6,638 bases of DNA from an uncultured Coriobacteriaceae bacterium. GTDB taxonomy: Bacteria > Actinomycetota > Coriobacteriia > Coriobacteriales > Eggerthellaceae. The position numbers were made by a program, and so were the translations under genes. The notes beneath the pieces were generated by a model that was given only the letters and a program-made list of their open reading frames with translations, was not told where the DNA came from and made no database searches. Shown here one piece after another: positions 1-5,116 of this stretch (the first letter of the stretch is position 1; every line of letters starts with the position of its first letter). The stretch lies in assembly GCA_902796815.1 (NCBI GenBank), contig CADBQL010000328.1:1-6638 (forward strand). The letters run 5' to 3'.

Positions 1-1140
1 CTACCACCCCCTCATGTTCTTGCCGTAGATGAAGATGAAAAACGGCACGCCGAGCACGGAGGTGAGTAGACCTATCGGGATTTCGGTGGAGTAGAGCATG
101 CGTGCGAAATCGTCGACGACGAGCAAAAACACCGCGCCGACGGCGAGCGTCGTCGGCAACAACAAGCGGTAGTTGGGGCCTACGATAGCGCGCGCTAAAT
201 GGGGCACGACCAGCCCTATCCAGCCGATGATGCCTGCTACGGCCACCGAACACGATGCAAGCAACGTGGCGGCGAATATGACGATAAGACGCGTTCGCGA
301 CGTGTTGATGCCGAGACTTCGGGCTTCCTCTTCGCCGAACGAGAGCACATTGAGCTTCCACCGCTGCGACATGAGCAGCGCAAATCCTGCGAGCATCGGG
401 ATGAGCACGACGAGCAGGTCCGCAAGGGTCACGCCCGCAAAGCTGCCCATGAGCCAAAACGTGATTTGCGGCAGCTTGTCATCGGAATCTGCGACGAGCT
501 TGATAATCGACGTTCCAGACTGGAAAAGCGTGCCGACCAGAATGCCCCCGAGAATGAGGCCAAGCATCGCGTCGCCCCGAATTGCCCGGTTGAGACCCAC
601 GACGCATCCGACAGCCACCATGCCTCCGGCAAATGCTAACAGTTGGATGAGCGCATTGGGGAAATTGAGCAGCATCGCGAGGCATGCCCCGAAGCTCGCA
701 CCCGCCGACGCGCCGAGTAAGTCGGGCGAAACGAGCGGGTTTTTGAACATGCCCTGGTAGCTTGCACCAGCCATCGAAAGCGCGCCACCTACGAGGAGCA
801 CAACCACAATGCGTGGCAGGCGGATGTGGAACAAGGCAGCGTCAAGGCTTTCGTCCGAGGCTACGTAAGCAGGATTGAAAAAGTCCATATGCTCCCAATC
901 CCACGCGCAGCCCGCATTCAAGTTCAGGAAGAACGCAGTGATACCTTCGCCTGTCGCCTTTGCGATGGCGGCAATATCATTCGAGTAGCGGCCGAGGCAA
1001 TACGACACCGCAAATGCCAGAAGCACTGCAAGAGCAATGAGAATCTTCTTGGAAGCCGGTAGGCGCAAGTCGAACAGAGCTGCTGCTGCATGTATCGTTT
1101 CAGCCGATTCAAACTCCTCATGTTCGAACAGATGAGACAT
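1..1140 (-). CDS. FecCD/BtuC-family ABC transporter permease (iron, haem or cobalamin class)
   Basis: This is the membrane subunit of a binding-protein-dependent importer for iron chelates, haem or cobalamin, expected to work as a dimer with an ATPase and a lipoprotein. The 379-residue protein has a cytoplasmic start of about 30 residues, a first membrane helix at 32-50, then many hydrophobic helices. Family signatures are visible: RLPR at 107-110, the stretch around GGALSMAG to NPLVSPDLLGASAGASFG (118-151), GWIGLVVPHLAR (306-317) and EIPIGLLTSVLGVPFF near the C terminus (353-369). The segment between helix 1 and RLPR (about 51-104) makes the protein somewhat longer than the usual 330-350 residues. 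The start is the ATG at 1138-1140; no strong ribosome binding site precedes it, only AGG abutting the ATG and a distant AAGAG. The stop is TAG at 1-3. The cognate ATPase would be expected just outside the window on this strand. The substrate cannot be decided from this subunit; the DUF364 neighbour favours a metal or metal chelate. Confidence 0.95.
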   Translation of the reverse strand: MSHLFEHEEFESAETIHAAAALFDLRLPASKKILIALAVLLAFAVSYCLGRYSNDIAAIAKATGEGITAFFLNLNAGCAWDWEHMDFFNPAYVASDESLDAALFHIRLPRIVVVLLVGGALSMAGASYQGMFKNPLVSPDLLGASAGASFGACLAMLLNFPNALIQLLAFAGGMVAVGCVVGLNRAIRGDAMLGLILGGILVGTLFQSGTSIIKLVADSDDKLPQITFWLMGSFAGVTLADLLVVLIPMLAGFALLMSQRWKLNVLSFGEEEARSLGINTSRTRLIVIFAATLLASCSVAVAGIIGWIGLVVPHLARAIVGPNYRLLLPTTLAVGAVFLLVVDDFARMLYSTEIPIGLLTSVLGVPFFIFIYGKNMRGW

Positions 1141-1181
1141 CCTGCGCCCGCTCTTTTTTCAATTCGTACCATTTCGTCATA

Positions 1182-1203
1182 ATTAGTCTCAAACAAGACT
1201 AAT
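1182..1203. promoter_or_regulatory. 8-bp inverted repeat, operator-like, upstream of the permease gene
   Basis: A perfect inverted repeat, ATTAGTCT (1182-1189) and AGACTAAT (1196-1203), with a 6-base spacer, lies about 40 bases before the permease start. The TTAG...CTAA ends resemble operators of DtxR/IdeR/MntR-type metal repressors, but spacing and inner bases differ from the classical consensus. The half-site TAGTCT recurs at 1261-1266, over the candidate -10. Regulation by metal is an inference. Confidence 0.4.
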
Positions 1204-1204
1204 A

Positions 1205-1248
1205 AAAATTGCAATCCATCCGTTCTGTACAGTATCGTTTGGATTGCA
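1205..1248 (-). terminator. Terminator- or attenuator-like hairpin in the permease leader
   Basis: On the minus strand a 9-bp stem, TGCAATCCA (1248-1240) with TGGATTGCA (1218-1210), is followed at once by ATTTTT. The 21-base loop contains the self-complementary CTGTACAG. This fits a modest intrinsic terminator. It lies between a promoter-like sequence and the permease ATG, so it could act as an attenuator; it could equally end read-through from the DUF364 gene. The long loop makes it a weak terminator. Confidence 0.35.
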
Positions 1249-1261
1249 TTATCTCTTTGAT

Positions 1262-1290
1262 AGTCTAACCACATATGTATCTAATTTCAA
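1262..1290 (-). promoter_or_regulatory. Candidate promoter for the permease gene
   Basis: Read on the minus strand, TTGAAA (1290-1285) and TAGACT (1267-1262) are separated by 17 bases, the ideal sigma-70 spacing. The -35 matches 5 of 6 and the -10 matches 4 of 6. Transcription would begin near 1255 and give a leader of about 115 bases holding the two hairpins listed here. The surroundings are AT-rich, so chance matches are likely. Confidence 0.35.
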
Positions 1291-1390
1291 TACTATATAA
1301 TTTTCATCTGGGGAAATAAAAACTGAATGGTATGAAACGTGACGAAAGATGATTTATGCATGTTGATATATCCATTGATGGCCAATAAGA

Positions 1391-1434
1391 AATCACCCTC
1401 TCCGCAAGAGCCAATACTTACAGAGAGGGTGATT
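1391..1434 (-). terminator. Perfect 12-bp inverted repeat, possible terminator of the DUF364 gene
   Basis: AATCACCCTCTC (1391-1402) pairs exactly with GAGAGGGTGATT (1423-1434) across a 20-base loop. It lies about 100 bases beyond the DUF364 stop, with the minus-strand sequence continuing as TCTTATT, a weak U-rich tail. It could end DUF364 transcription or be a structured RNA. The long loop and poor tail keep confidence low. Confidence 0.35.
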
Positions 1435-1436
1435 CG

Positions 1437-1451
1437 ATGAGTAACGCCCCC
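1437..1451. repeat. Truncated half copy of the 29-bp palindromic repeat
   Basis: The sequence ATGAGT, AA, CGCCCC, C matches the left arm of the palindromic element up to its centre and then breaks off two bases before the next full copy. It has no right arm. Confidence 0.6.
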
Positions 1452-1453
1452 GA

Positions 1454-1482
1454 ATGAGTTTCGCCCCTGGGGCGCGACTCAT
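1454..1482. repeat. 29-bp palindromic repeat, copy 1
   Basis: ATGAGT, TT, CGCCCC, T, GGGGCG, CG, ACTCAT: two perfectly paired 6-bp arms around a single central base. It is paired with copy 2, whose start is 54 bases further on; the 25-base spacer contains a GGATGG...CCTGG stretch seen nowhere else in the window. Confidence 0.9.
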
Positions 1483-1507
1483 CGCGGGATGGCAACCTGG
1501 TCGCCGA

Positions 1508-1536
1508 ATGAGCTTCGCCCCTGGGGCGCGACTCAT
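1508..1536. repeat. 29-bp palindromic repeat, copy 2, overlapping the DUF364 stop codon
   Basis: ATGAGC, TT, CGCCCC, T, GGGGCG, CG, ACTCAT. The symmetry extends outward through CCGA and TCGG to 1504-1540, a 37-base palindrome. The TGA at 1533-1535 that ends the DUF364 gene lies inside the outer arm, so this copy forms the end of the coding region. Confidence 0.9.
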
Positions 1537-2384
1537 TCGGGTTTTTCGAGATAAAGCATGCTCAAAGCTTCGCCAAAGAACTGACCAGCACCGTTATGGA
1601 TGGCAAAGCGGGTCTTTTCGGGATCTGCAACTACGCTACCGGCGAGCATGTCCACGCCGAAATCGAAAAGCGTTGGAGACATGACCACGCTCGGACCGAC
1701 CATAACCACGTGCGCGTTTTTAGCAAGCTCGAGCAGACGTGGCGCGGTTTTGTTGATCAACGTCACGCCGGTATAAAAAACCAAATCCGCGTCGGGAATA
1801 ACGTATTCGCAGGCGGGATCGGGTGTGTCGAGTGCATCGCGCACCCTCCGCTCGAGAATGGTCAGATGCGCACCGCGTTCCACGAGTCGTTCGGGATGAG
1901 GGAAATGCCCAACCATCACGACGTTTTTTCCATCCATCTGGTCCGCGTGAAGCTCAAATGCATCCATCTTGCGGCGTGTACCATCGGGCAGCTCAATCGG
2001 CTCGTCATAGCGCGCCCCGAGGGGATCGAGCTTGTCGCGCTGCGCGTACCAGGCGTTGAGCGCCGCGATGCCAAGCGTCGCTTCCTCAAAACACCAAGAC
2101 TTGGCCAACTGGGCCACTTCACGCAGCTCGCGCCCGCGCAAATCGCCTTTGTACATACGCTTTTGGCCACCGCTCGCCGTCCAGGCAACGCCCATACCGC
2201 TATCGGCCTCAACATATGACCAATGTGTTCCGAGGCAATAGCCACGTACGGCAATCCCCTCAGGGATACCGTCGATTAGCCGGTTGTAAACCGCCCACGG
2301 CCCCTGGCACCCTTCAGTGCCCGCAAACTCAATTGGCTCGTATGCGGCCGACGCCTTTGCGCCGTCGAATTCCATTCGCGCCAT
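1533..2384 (-). CDS. DUF364-family protein, putative heavy-metal chelation, with DUF4213-like N-terminal domain
   Basis: The 283-residue protein matches from memory the two-domain family named for putative heavy-metal chelation. The N-terminal half (about 10-115) is DUF4213-like. The C-terminal half (about 125-277) is a Rossmann-like DUF364 domain with alternating hydrophobic strands: KNVVMVGHFPH (153-163), AHLTILERR (172-180), DADLVFYTGVTLINKT (198-213), HVVMVGPSVVMSPTLFDFGVDMLAG (225-249). Members are commonly encoded next to ABC importers for iron, cobalt or molybdate; the neighbouring FecCD permease fits. Its biochemical role is not settled. The ATG at 2382-2384 follows AAGGAG at 2392-2397 with 7-base spacing, which fixes the start. 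A TATATT -10-like sequence lies at 2410-2415 without a clear -35. The stop TGA sits inside a palindromic repeat, so the last codon and stop come from the repeat. Confidence 0.9.
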   Translation of the reverse strand: MARMEFDGAKASAAYEPIEFAGTEGCQGPWAVYNRLIDGIPEGIAVRGYCLGTHWSYVEADSGMGVAWTASGGQKRMYKGDLRGRELREVAQLAKSWCFEEATLGIAALNAWYAQRDKLDPLGARYDEPIELPDGTRRKMDAFELHADQMDGKNVVMVGHFPHPERLVERGAHLTILERRVRDALDTPDPACEYVIPDADLVFYTGVTLINKTAPRLLELAKNAHVVMVGPSVVMSPTLFDFGVDMLAGSVVADPEKTRFAIHNGAGQFFGEALSMLYLEKPE

Positions 2385-2437
2385 TTCGAAACTCCTTGCC
2401 TCGTTTCAGAATATACTGGTTTGCATAGTAACACAGA

Positions 2438-2510
2438 TTCGAAGCTTATGAGTCACACCCCTGGGGCAAAACTCATTCTGGAGCAACGCCCTCCAACGGA
2501 GAGCTTCGAA
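2438..2510. repeat. 9-bp inverted repeat enclosing palindromic copy 3
   Basis: TTCGAAGCT (2438-2446) is the exact reverse complement of AGCTTCGAA (2502-2510). The 55 bases between them begin with a full 29-bp palindrome (2448-2476), giving a nested hairpin. It lies just upstream of the DUF364 promoter region. Its role is unknown. Confidence 0.5.
2448..2476. repeat. 29-bp palindromic repeat, copy 3
   Basis: ATGAGT, CA, CACCCC, T, GGGGCA, AA, ACTCAT. The outer arms pair perfectly, while the inner arms pair only in the CCCC/GGGG core, so this copy is slightly decayed. Confidence 0.85.
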
Positions 2511-2531
2511 ACGGGATGAGGTTTTCCCTGG

Positions 2532-2560
2532 ATGAGTCACGCCCCTGGGGCGAGACTCAT
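2532..2560. repeat. 29-bp palindromic repeat, copy 4
   Basis: ATGAGT, CA, CGCCCC, T, GGGGCG, AG, ACTCAT. Both 6-bp arms are intact. A right-half fragment, GGTGAGACTCAT, follows three bases later at 2563-2574 and differs from this copy's right arm at one position. Confidence 0.9.
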
Positions 2561-2562
2561 TC

Positions 2563-2574
2563 AGGTGAGACTCA
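2563..2574. repeat. Right-half fragment of the palindromic repeat
   Basis: GGTGAGACTCAT repeats the last 12 bases of copy 4 (GGCGAGACTCAT) with one mismatch and has no left arm. It resembles the product of slippage or of recombination inside a tandem pair. Confidence 0.5.
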
Positions 2575-3017
2575 TCCCGGGGGCGTGCGAAAAACGCATT
2601 ATGGCAGATAATTCACTACTACGAATGAACGACCACGACATCGTTGGGTTGGATGATGCCGTACAGAGATTCGGCGTCACTATACGACAAGTTGACGCAA
2701 CCATGGCTGCCATAGCCCTCGGCATACATGCTGCCCCCGAAGCCAGGCTGCCAGGTAGCATCGTGGAAACCGACCGCATTGCCCTCGAACGGCATCCAAT
2801 ACTCAACTTCAGTCTCGTATTCCTTCTTTCCGCTCGGTGTGTAGCCAATCAGGGTCGAAGGACTCTCCTTCGCGATGACGTACCACACGCCTTGAGGCGT
2901 GGCATGCCCTTCGTCGGGCGCGCCCGTAATGCAATCAGCCTCCCAGATGATGCTTCCATCGTCACCGTAGAAACGCACATGCTGCTCGGAGACATCGACA
3001 TCGACATAGCGGTTGCC

Positions 3018-3020
3018 CTA
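3018..3020 (-). other. In-frame amber codon at the start of the YkuD catalytic domain
   Basis: The plus-strand CTA gives TAG in the transpeptidase frame between Asp466 and the conserved GNRY motif. Family members often have a hydrophobic or aromatic residue here, so a TGG tryptophan codon changed by one base is a plausible ancestor. Coding character is strong on both sides. Confidence 0.85.
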
Positions 3021-4230
3021 GTCGCGTTCGCCACGCCCTGCATACACATTGGCTGAGTCGATGCAGGGAATCTCTATATCGGACTCGCCACCCGCCTTGA
3101 TTGCCTCCATAACCTGCGTACGAAGCGACTCCTGGTCAACCTGCCAGCCGTATGAACCACCGCTCACCCAGATGGCCTTTCCATCTGCTCGCGTATAGTT
3201 GCGCTCCATGCCGATGGTGTCGTAGCTGGCAGCAAGCCCGTTCACCCAACCGGCCAAGCCCTCTTCGTTAAGCGTCACGTCGTAGTTGTCGCTGATGGAA
3301 ATGTACTGTGAGAGCTGTTCGCTTCCGATTTCGTCGACAACGTTTCCGTTAATCCTTAGCTTCACATGCGCTGACAGCAGACCGTTGGCGGTATCGACCG
3401 TCGATACGAGCTTCTCGTTATCTGACTTGATGTCGGGTTGGAGAAGCTGCTTTTCTGTCAAGGTTGCTTTGGGCTTCATCTTCATGACGGCTTTGCGCGC
3501 CTCTTTCTGCACCTTTTTGGAATTCAGCTGCGTGCCTATCTCCTCGGGCACGATAACGAACTTCTTCTCGTTCTCGTCGAACTGGATGTAAGCGTTCTTG
3601 GGCGCTTGCGCATTCTTGTTGTAAGCCTCGACTGCATCGCCCACGATCTTGTTGCATGCCTTTTTGTCGTAGGTCGTCTCGAGCATAAACGACAAATCGT
3701 GAGCAGGCTCCAAGATATACCATGGCCAATACCAAATGTTTTGATCTTCGTGCATGGCCTGCACAATGCCTTCCGAATCGATCTTCATCCCGACATCGGC
3801 GCCCGTGGCGCGTACCTTGAAGTTTCCGCCCAAAACATCGACCCGATAGTCCTCGGGAATGCTATCGAGCATCGCTACGACTTCTTCGTTCGTCTTCATC
3901 GATATATCAAAGTCGCCGATATAGGTATTGGGCAAAAACTGAGATTTGAACATCATGGCGACACCCACGTAAATGCCACCAAGCACACAAGCGAGCACCA
4001 AAAATGTGATGATGAAAGCCTTGAGGCTGCGATGACGCTTTTTCTGCGGTAGGTCTGCGATATCTGCCGCTTTATACGAATTGGAGTTTATGGGCTCGTT
4101 GCCGATCGGATAACCGGACACACCCACGTCGAAGCCTGCGAACGCATCATCGTCTAGCGGCCGTATCGACTGACCGTCTTCGATTGTCGGCAAAGCAATG
4201 GTCGCTTGCTGTGATTCCGTTTTGCTTTTT

Positions 4231-4266
4231 GCCCCAACGGGTTTGAGTGCCCCTACGGGTTTGAGC
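4231..4266. repeat. Tandem 18-bp duplication inside the transpeptidase gene
   Basis: Two 18-base units (4231-4248 and 4249-4266) differ at two positions and encode consecutive LKPVGA repeats in the cytoplasmic N-terminal region. The copy number may vary by slippage. Confidence 0.75.
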
Positions 4267-4482
4267 ATTTCGGTCGGCTCGTCAGCAAGCGATATCGCTT
4301 GCGTTACGGCCTTGTCACTAACGAAGGCTTCTATATTTTCATTGGCCTGAGCACTCTGCGTGCGATTTTCGGCCTGATCACCCTGTGCGTGTTTCCCACT
4401 CTGATTTGATGATACCATGCTGCGTTTCTGCCTTGTGTCTTGTGTATTCTTGCCTGTTATTTTTTGAATCTGTAAGTTTCAT

Positions 4483-4491
4483 ATTCTAGCA
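4483..4491 (-). promoter_or_regulatory. Extended -10 promoter for the transpeptidase gene
   Basis: On the minus strand TG, C, TAGAAT (4491-4483) forms an extended -10 element. A weak -35, TCGAAA (4512-4507), lies 18 bases upstream. Transcription would start near 4476, giving a leader of nearly 60 bases. Confidence 0.5.
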
Positions 4492-4514
4492 AGCTGACAG
4501 GAAAAGTTTCGACT

Positions 4515-4548
4515 GAAAATGGATGCAAACGAAAATGTAACCATTTTC
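4515..4548. promoter_or_regulatory. GAAAATG triplet: possible operator upstream of the transpeptidase promoter
   Basis: GAAAATG occurs at 4515-4521 and 4531-4537 (16 bases apart) and inverted as CATTTTC at 4542-4548. The outer pair forms an 8-bp inverted repeat, GAAAATGG/CCATTTTC. It lies directly upstream of the transpeptidase promoter, where an activator or repressor could bind. No known regulator is recognised. Confidence 0.3.
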
Positions 4549-4675
4549 CATGAAGACATCATGTCATTACCGAATAGAAGCATCACCGCGTGGGCGCGCT
4601 GCCGGTTGCCGAAAACAGCCCTCGGCGCCCTGGCGAGACGAGGGACAGCAACCCGCTTTCGCTCTGCTTAAGGTA

Positions 4676-4694
4676 CTGAGTTTTGCCCCAGGGG
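4676..4694. repeat. Truncated copy of the palindromic repeat
   Basis: CTGAGT, TT, TGCCCC, A, GGGG matches copies 5 and 6 except for the first base, then joins directly to the AATGAG of the next copy. The right outer arm is missing. Confidence 0.65.
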
Positions 4695-4695
4695 A

Positions 4696-4724
4696 ATGAG
4701 TTTTGCCCCAGGGGCGATACTCAT
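4696..4724. repeat. 29-bp palindromic repeat, copy 5
   Basis: ATGAGT, TT, TGCCCC, A, GGGGCG, AT, ACTCAT. The central A, rather than T, suggests that this copy lies in the opposite orientation to copies 1-4. It is identical to copy 6 over all 29 bases, pointing to recent duplication or conversion. Confidence 0.9.
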
Positions 4725-4731
4725 TCGGATA

Positions 4732-4760
4732 ATGAGTTTTGCCCCAGGGGCGATACTCAT
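4732..4760. repeat. 29-bp palindromic repeat, copy 6, adjoining the smpB-operon promoter
   Basis: Identical to copy 5 and separated from it by only 7 bases. Its right arm ends 15 bases before the -10 hexamer of the downstream operon, so the repeat occupies the -35 position of that promoter. Confidence 0.9.
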
Positions 4761-4771
4761 TTACATCAACG

Positions 4772-4780
4772 TGGTATGAT
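4772..4780 (+). promoter_or_regulatory. Extended -10 promoter for the small-protein/smpB operon
   Basis: TG, G, TATGAT matches an extended -10 element, with 5 of 6 bases in the hexamer. No good -35 is seen; the position falls in the right arm of repeat copy 6 (about 4752-4757). The start of transcription would be near 4787, giving a leader of about 50 bases. Confidence 0.5.
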
Positions 4781-4837
4781 TGCATATCACGTGAAGAGCC
4801 GAATTGATTGGGCTTATCTTTGAAGGGACGTCTGAGC

Positions 4838-5116
4838 GTGGCCACGTATCTCGCACACTACAAATCACCAAAAGCCGCCGACGTCCGGGGCGCGGGCGTC
4901 TTTGAATTCCAAAGCGAGGCGCGCGCCGGCACAAAGGACAACTTGCGCGATGCACGACTCAAGATGCTCGAGACGTTCGGCCGCGACGCTGCCTCATGGA
5001 ACATCGAGAAAGTCGAGAAAAAGACTACGAAAAGCGACGTCTTGGACGGTCAACTCACCCTTGACTTTCGTCCGGAGAAGAAGCGACGCCGTCGCCGTAC
5101 AAAGGAGTATTGGTAA
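4838..5116 (+). CDS. Small basic protein of unknown function, coupled to smpB
   Basis: I do not recognise this 92-residue protein. GTG at 4838 is chosen as the start because AAGGGA (4823-4828) lies 9 bases upstream; the TTG at 4808 lacks a comparable site. The N-terminal part is mixed (ATYLAHYKSPKAADVRGAGVFEFQSEARAGTKDN), the middle is probably helical (LRDARLKMLETFGRD), and the protein ends in a strongly basic tail, KKRRRRRTKEYW. Such a tail could bind nucleic acid or the ribosome. The TAA stop overlaps the smpB ATG by one base, so translation is probably coupled and a role near translation or RNA is a reasonable guess. No transmembrane or secretion signal is seen. Confidence 0.75.
   Translation: MATYLAHYKSPKAADVRGAGVFEFQSEARAGTKDNLRDARLKMLETFGRDAASWNIEKVEKKTTKSDVLDGQLTLDFRPEKKRRRRRTKEYW

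Larger units (their letters stand above)
1141..1532. other. Intergenic region between permease and DUF364 genes
   Basis: This gap of nearly 400 bases has no convincing gene. Its left part (about 1150-1390) is clearly more AT-rich than the rest of the window and holds the promoter-like, hairpin and operator-like elements. Its right part (1391-1532) holds a 12-bp inverted repeat and palindromic repeat copies. Open frames crossing it on either strand lack ribosome binding sites and recognisable protein features. Confidence 0.7.
2385..2618. other. Intergenic region between the DUF364 and transpeptidase genes
   Basis: This 234-base gap carries two full palindromic repeats, one half copy (2563-2574), a possible degenerate half (ATGAGG to CCCTGG, 2516-2531) and an enclosing 9-bp inverted repeat. 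No terminator with a clear U-tract is visible behind the transpeptidase gene. Confidence 0.6.
2619..4418 (-). pseudogene. L,D-transpeptidase (YkuD domain, membrane-anchored) interrupted by an in-frame TAG
   Basis: Read through, this is a 599-codon L,D-transpeptidase, an enzyme that makes 3-3 crosslinks in peptidoglycan outside the membrane. A hydrophilic, Gln/Glu-rich cytoplasmic region (1-130) includes a tandem LKPVGA duplication. A membrane helix lies at about 134-157, followed by an extracellular region resembling the PG_binding_4 module. The C-terminal YkuD domain has HDATW (His552) and SHGCVN with catalytic Cys574, encoded at 2691-2708. Codon 467 (3018-3020) is TAG. The frame is unchanged: GERD, stop, GNRYVDVDVSEQ, and the final 132 codons read as intact transpeptidase. 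As written, ribosomes yield a 466-residue anchored protein without the active site (3018-4418). An internal ATG at 2976-2978 opens the rest but would lack anchor and export signal. The start ATG is at 4416-4418 with a weak AAGG upstream. The gene ends with TAG, TAG, TGA in tandem. Possible causes are a recent nonsense mutation, a sequencing error or amber read-through. Confidence 0.88.
4419..4837. other. Divergent intergenic region between the transpeptidase and smpB units
   Basis: This gap of about 420 bases contains outward-facing promoter-like elements for both flanking genes. A GC-rich structured segment lies at 4595-4660: GGTTGC (4604-4609) pairs with GCAACC (4648-4653) around CCCTCG (4619-4624) and CGAGGG (4639-4644). 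Two full and one truncated palindromic repeats follow at 4676-4760. A 92-codon minus-strand open frame crosses the repeats but has no protein-like features. No gene is supported. Confidence 0.6.

Noticed and set aside
1437..1536. CRISPR-like array of repeats
   Set aside because: The repeats are full palindromes with irregular spacing (7 to 55 bases), appear in several separate gaps, and have no cas genes or regular spacers.
3018..3020. Genome-wide UAG reassignment (for example pyrrolysine)
   Set aside because: smpB, the permease and the transpeptidase itself all end with TAG at the expected protein ends, so UAG works as a stop here; nothing in the window encodes the pyrrolysine machinery.
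2532..3056. 174-codon plus-strand open frame starting in repeat copy 4
   Set aside because: It begins inside a palindromic repeat and runs antisense to the conserved YkuD catalytic domain.
3438..4052. 204-codon plus-strand open frame opposite the transpeptidase gene
   Set aside because: It is antisense to a recognisable protein with a membrane anchor and PG-binding region, and its His/Leu-rich product has no family features.
4567..4845. 92-codon minus-strand frame with repeated YRPWGKTH peptides
   Set aside because: The peptide repeat is just the translation of the palindromic DNA repeats; there is no coding bias beyond them and it overlaps the smpB-operon promoter.
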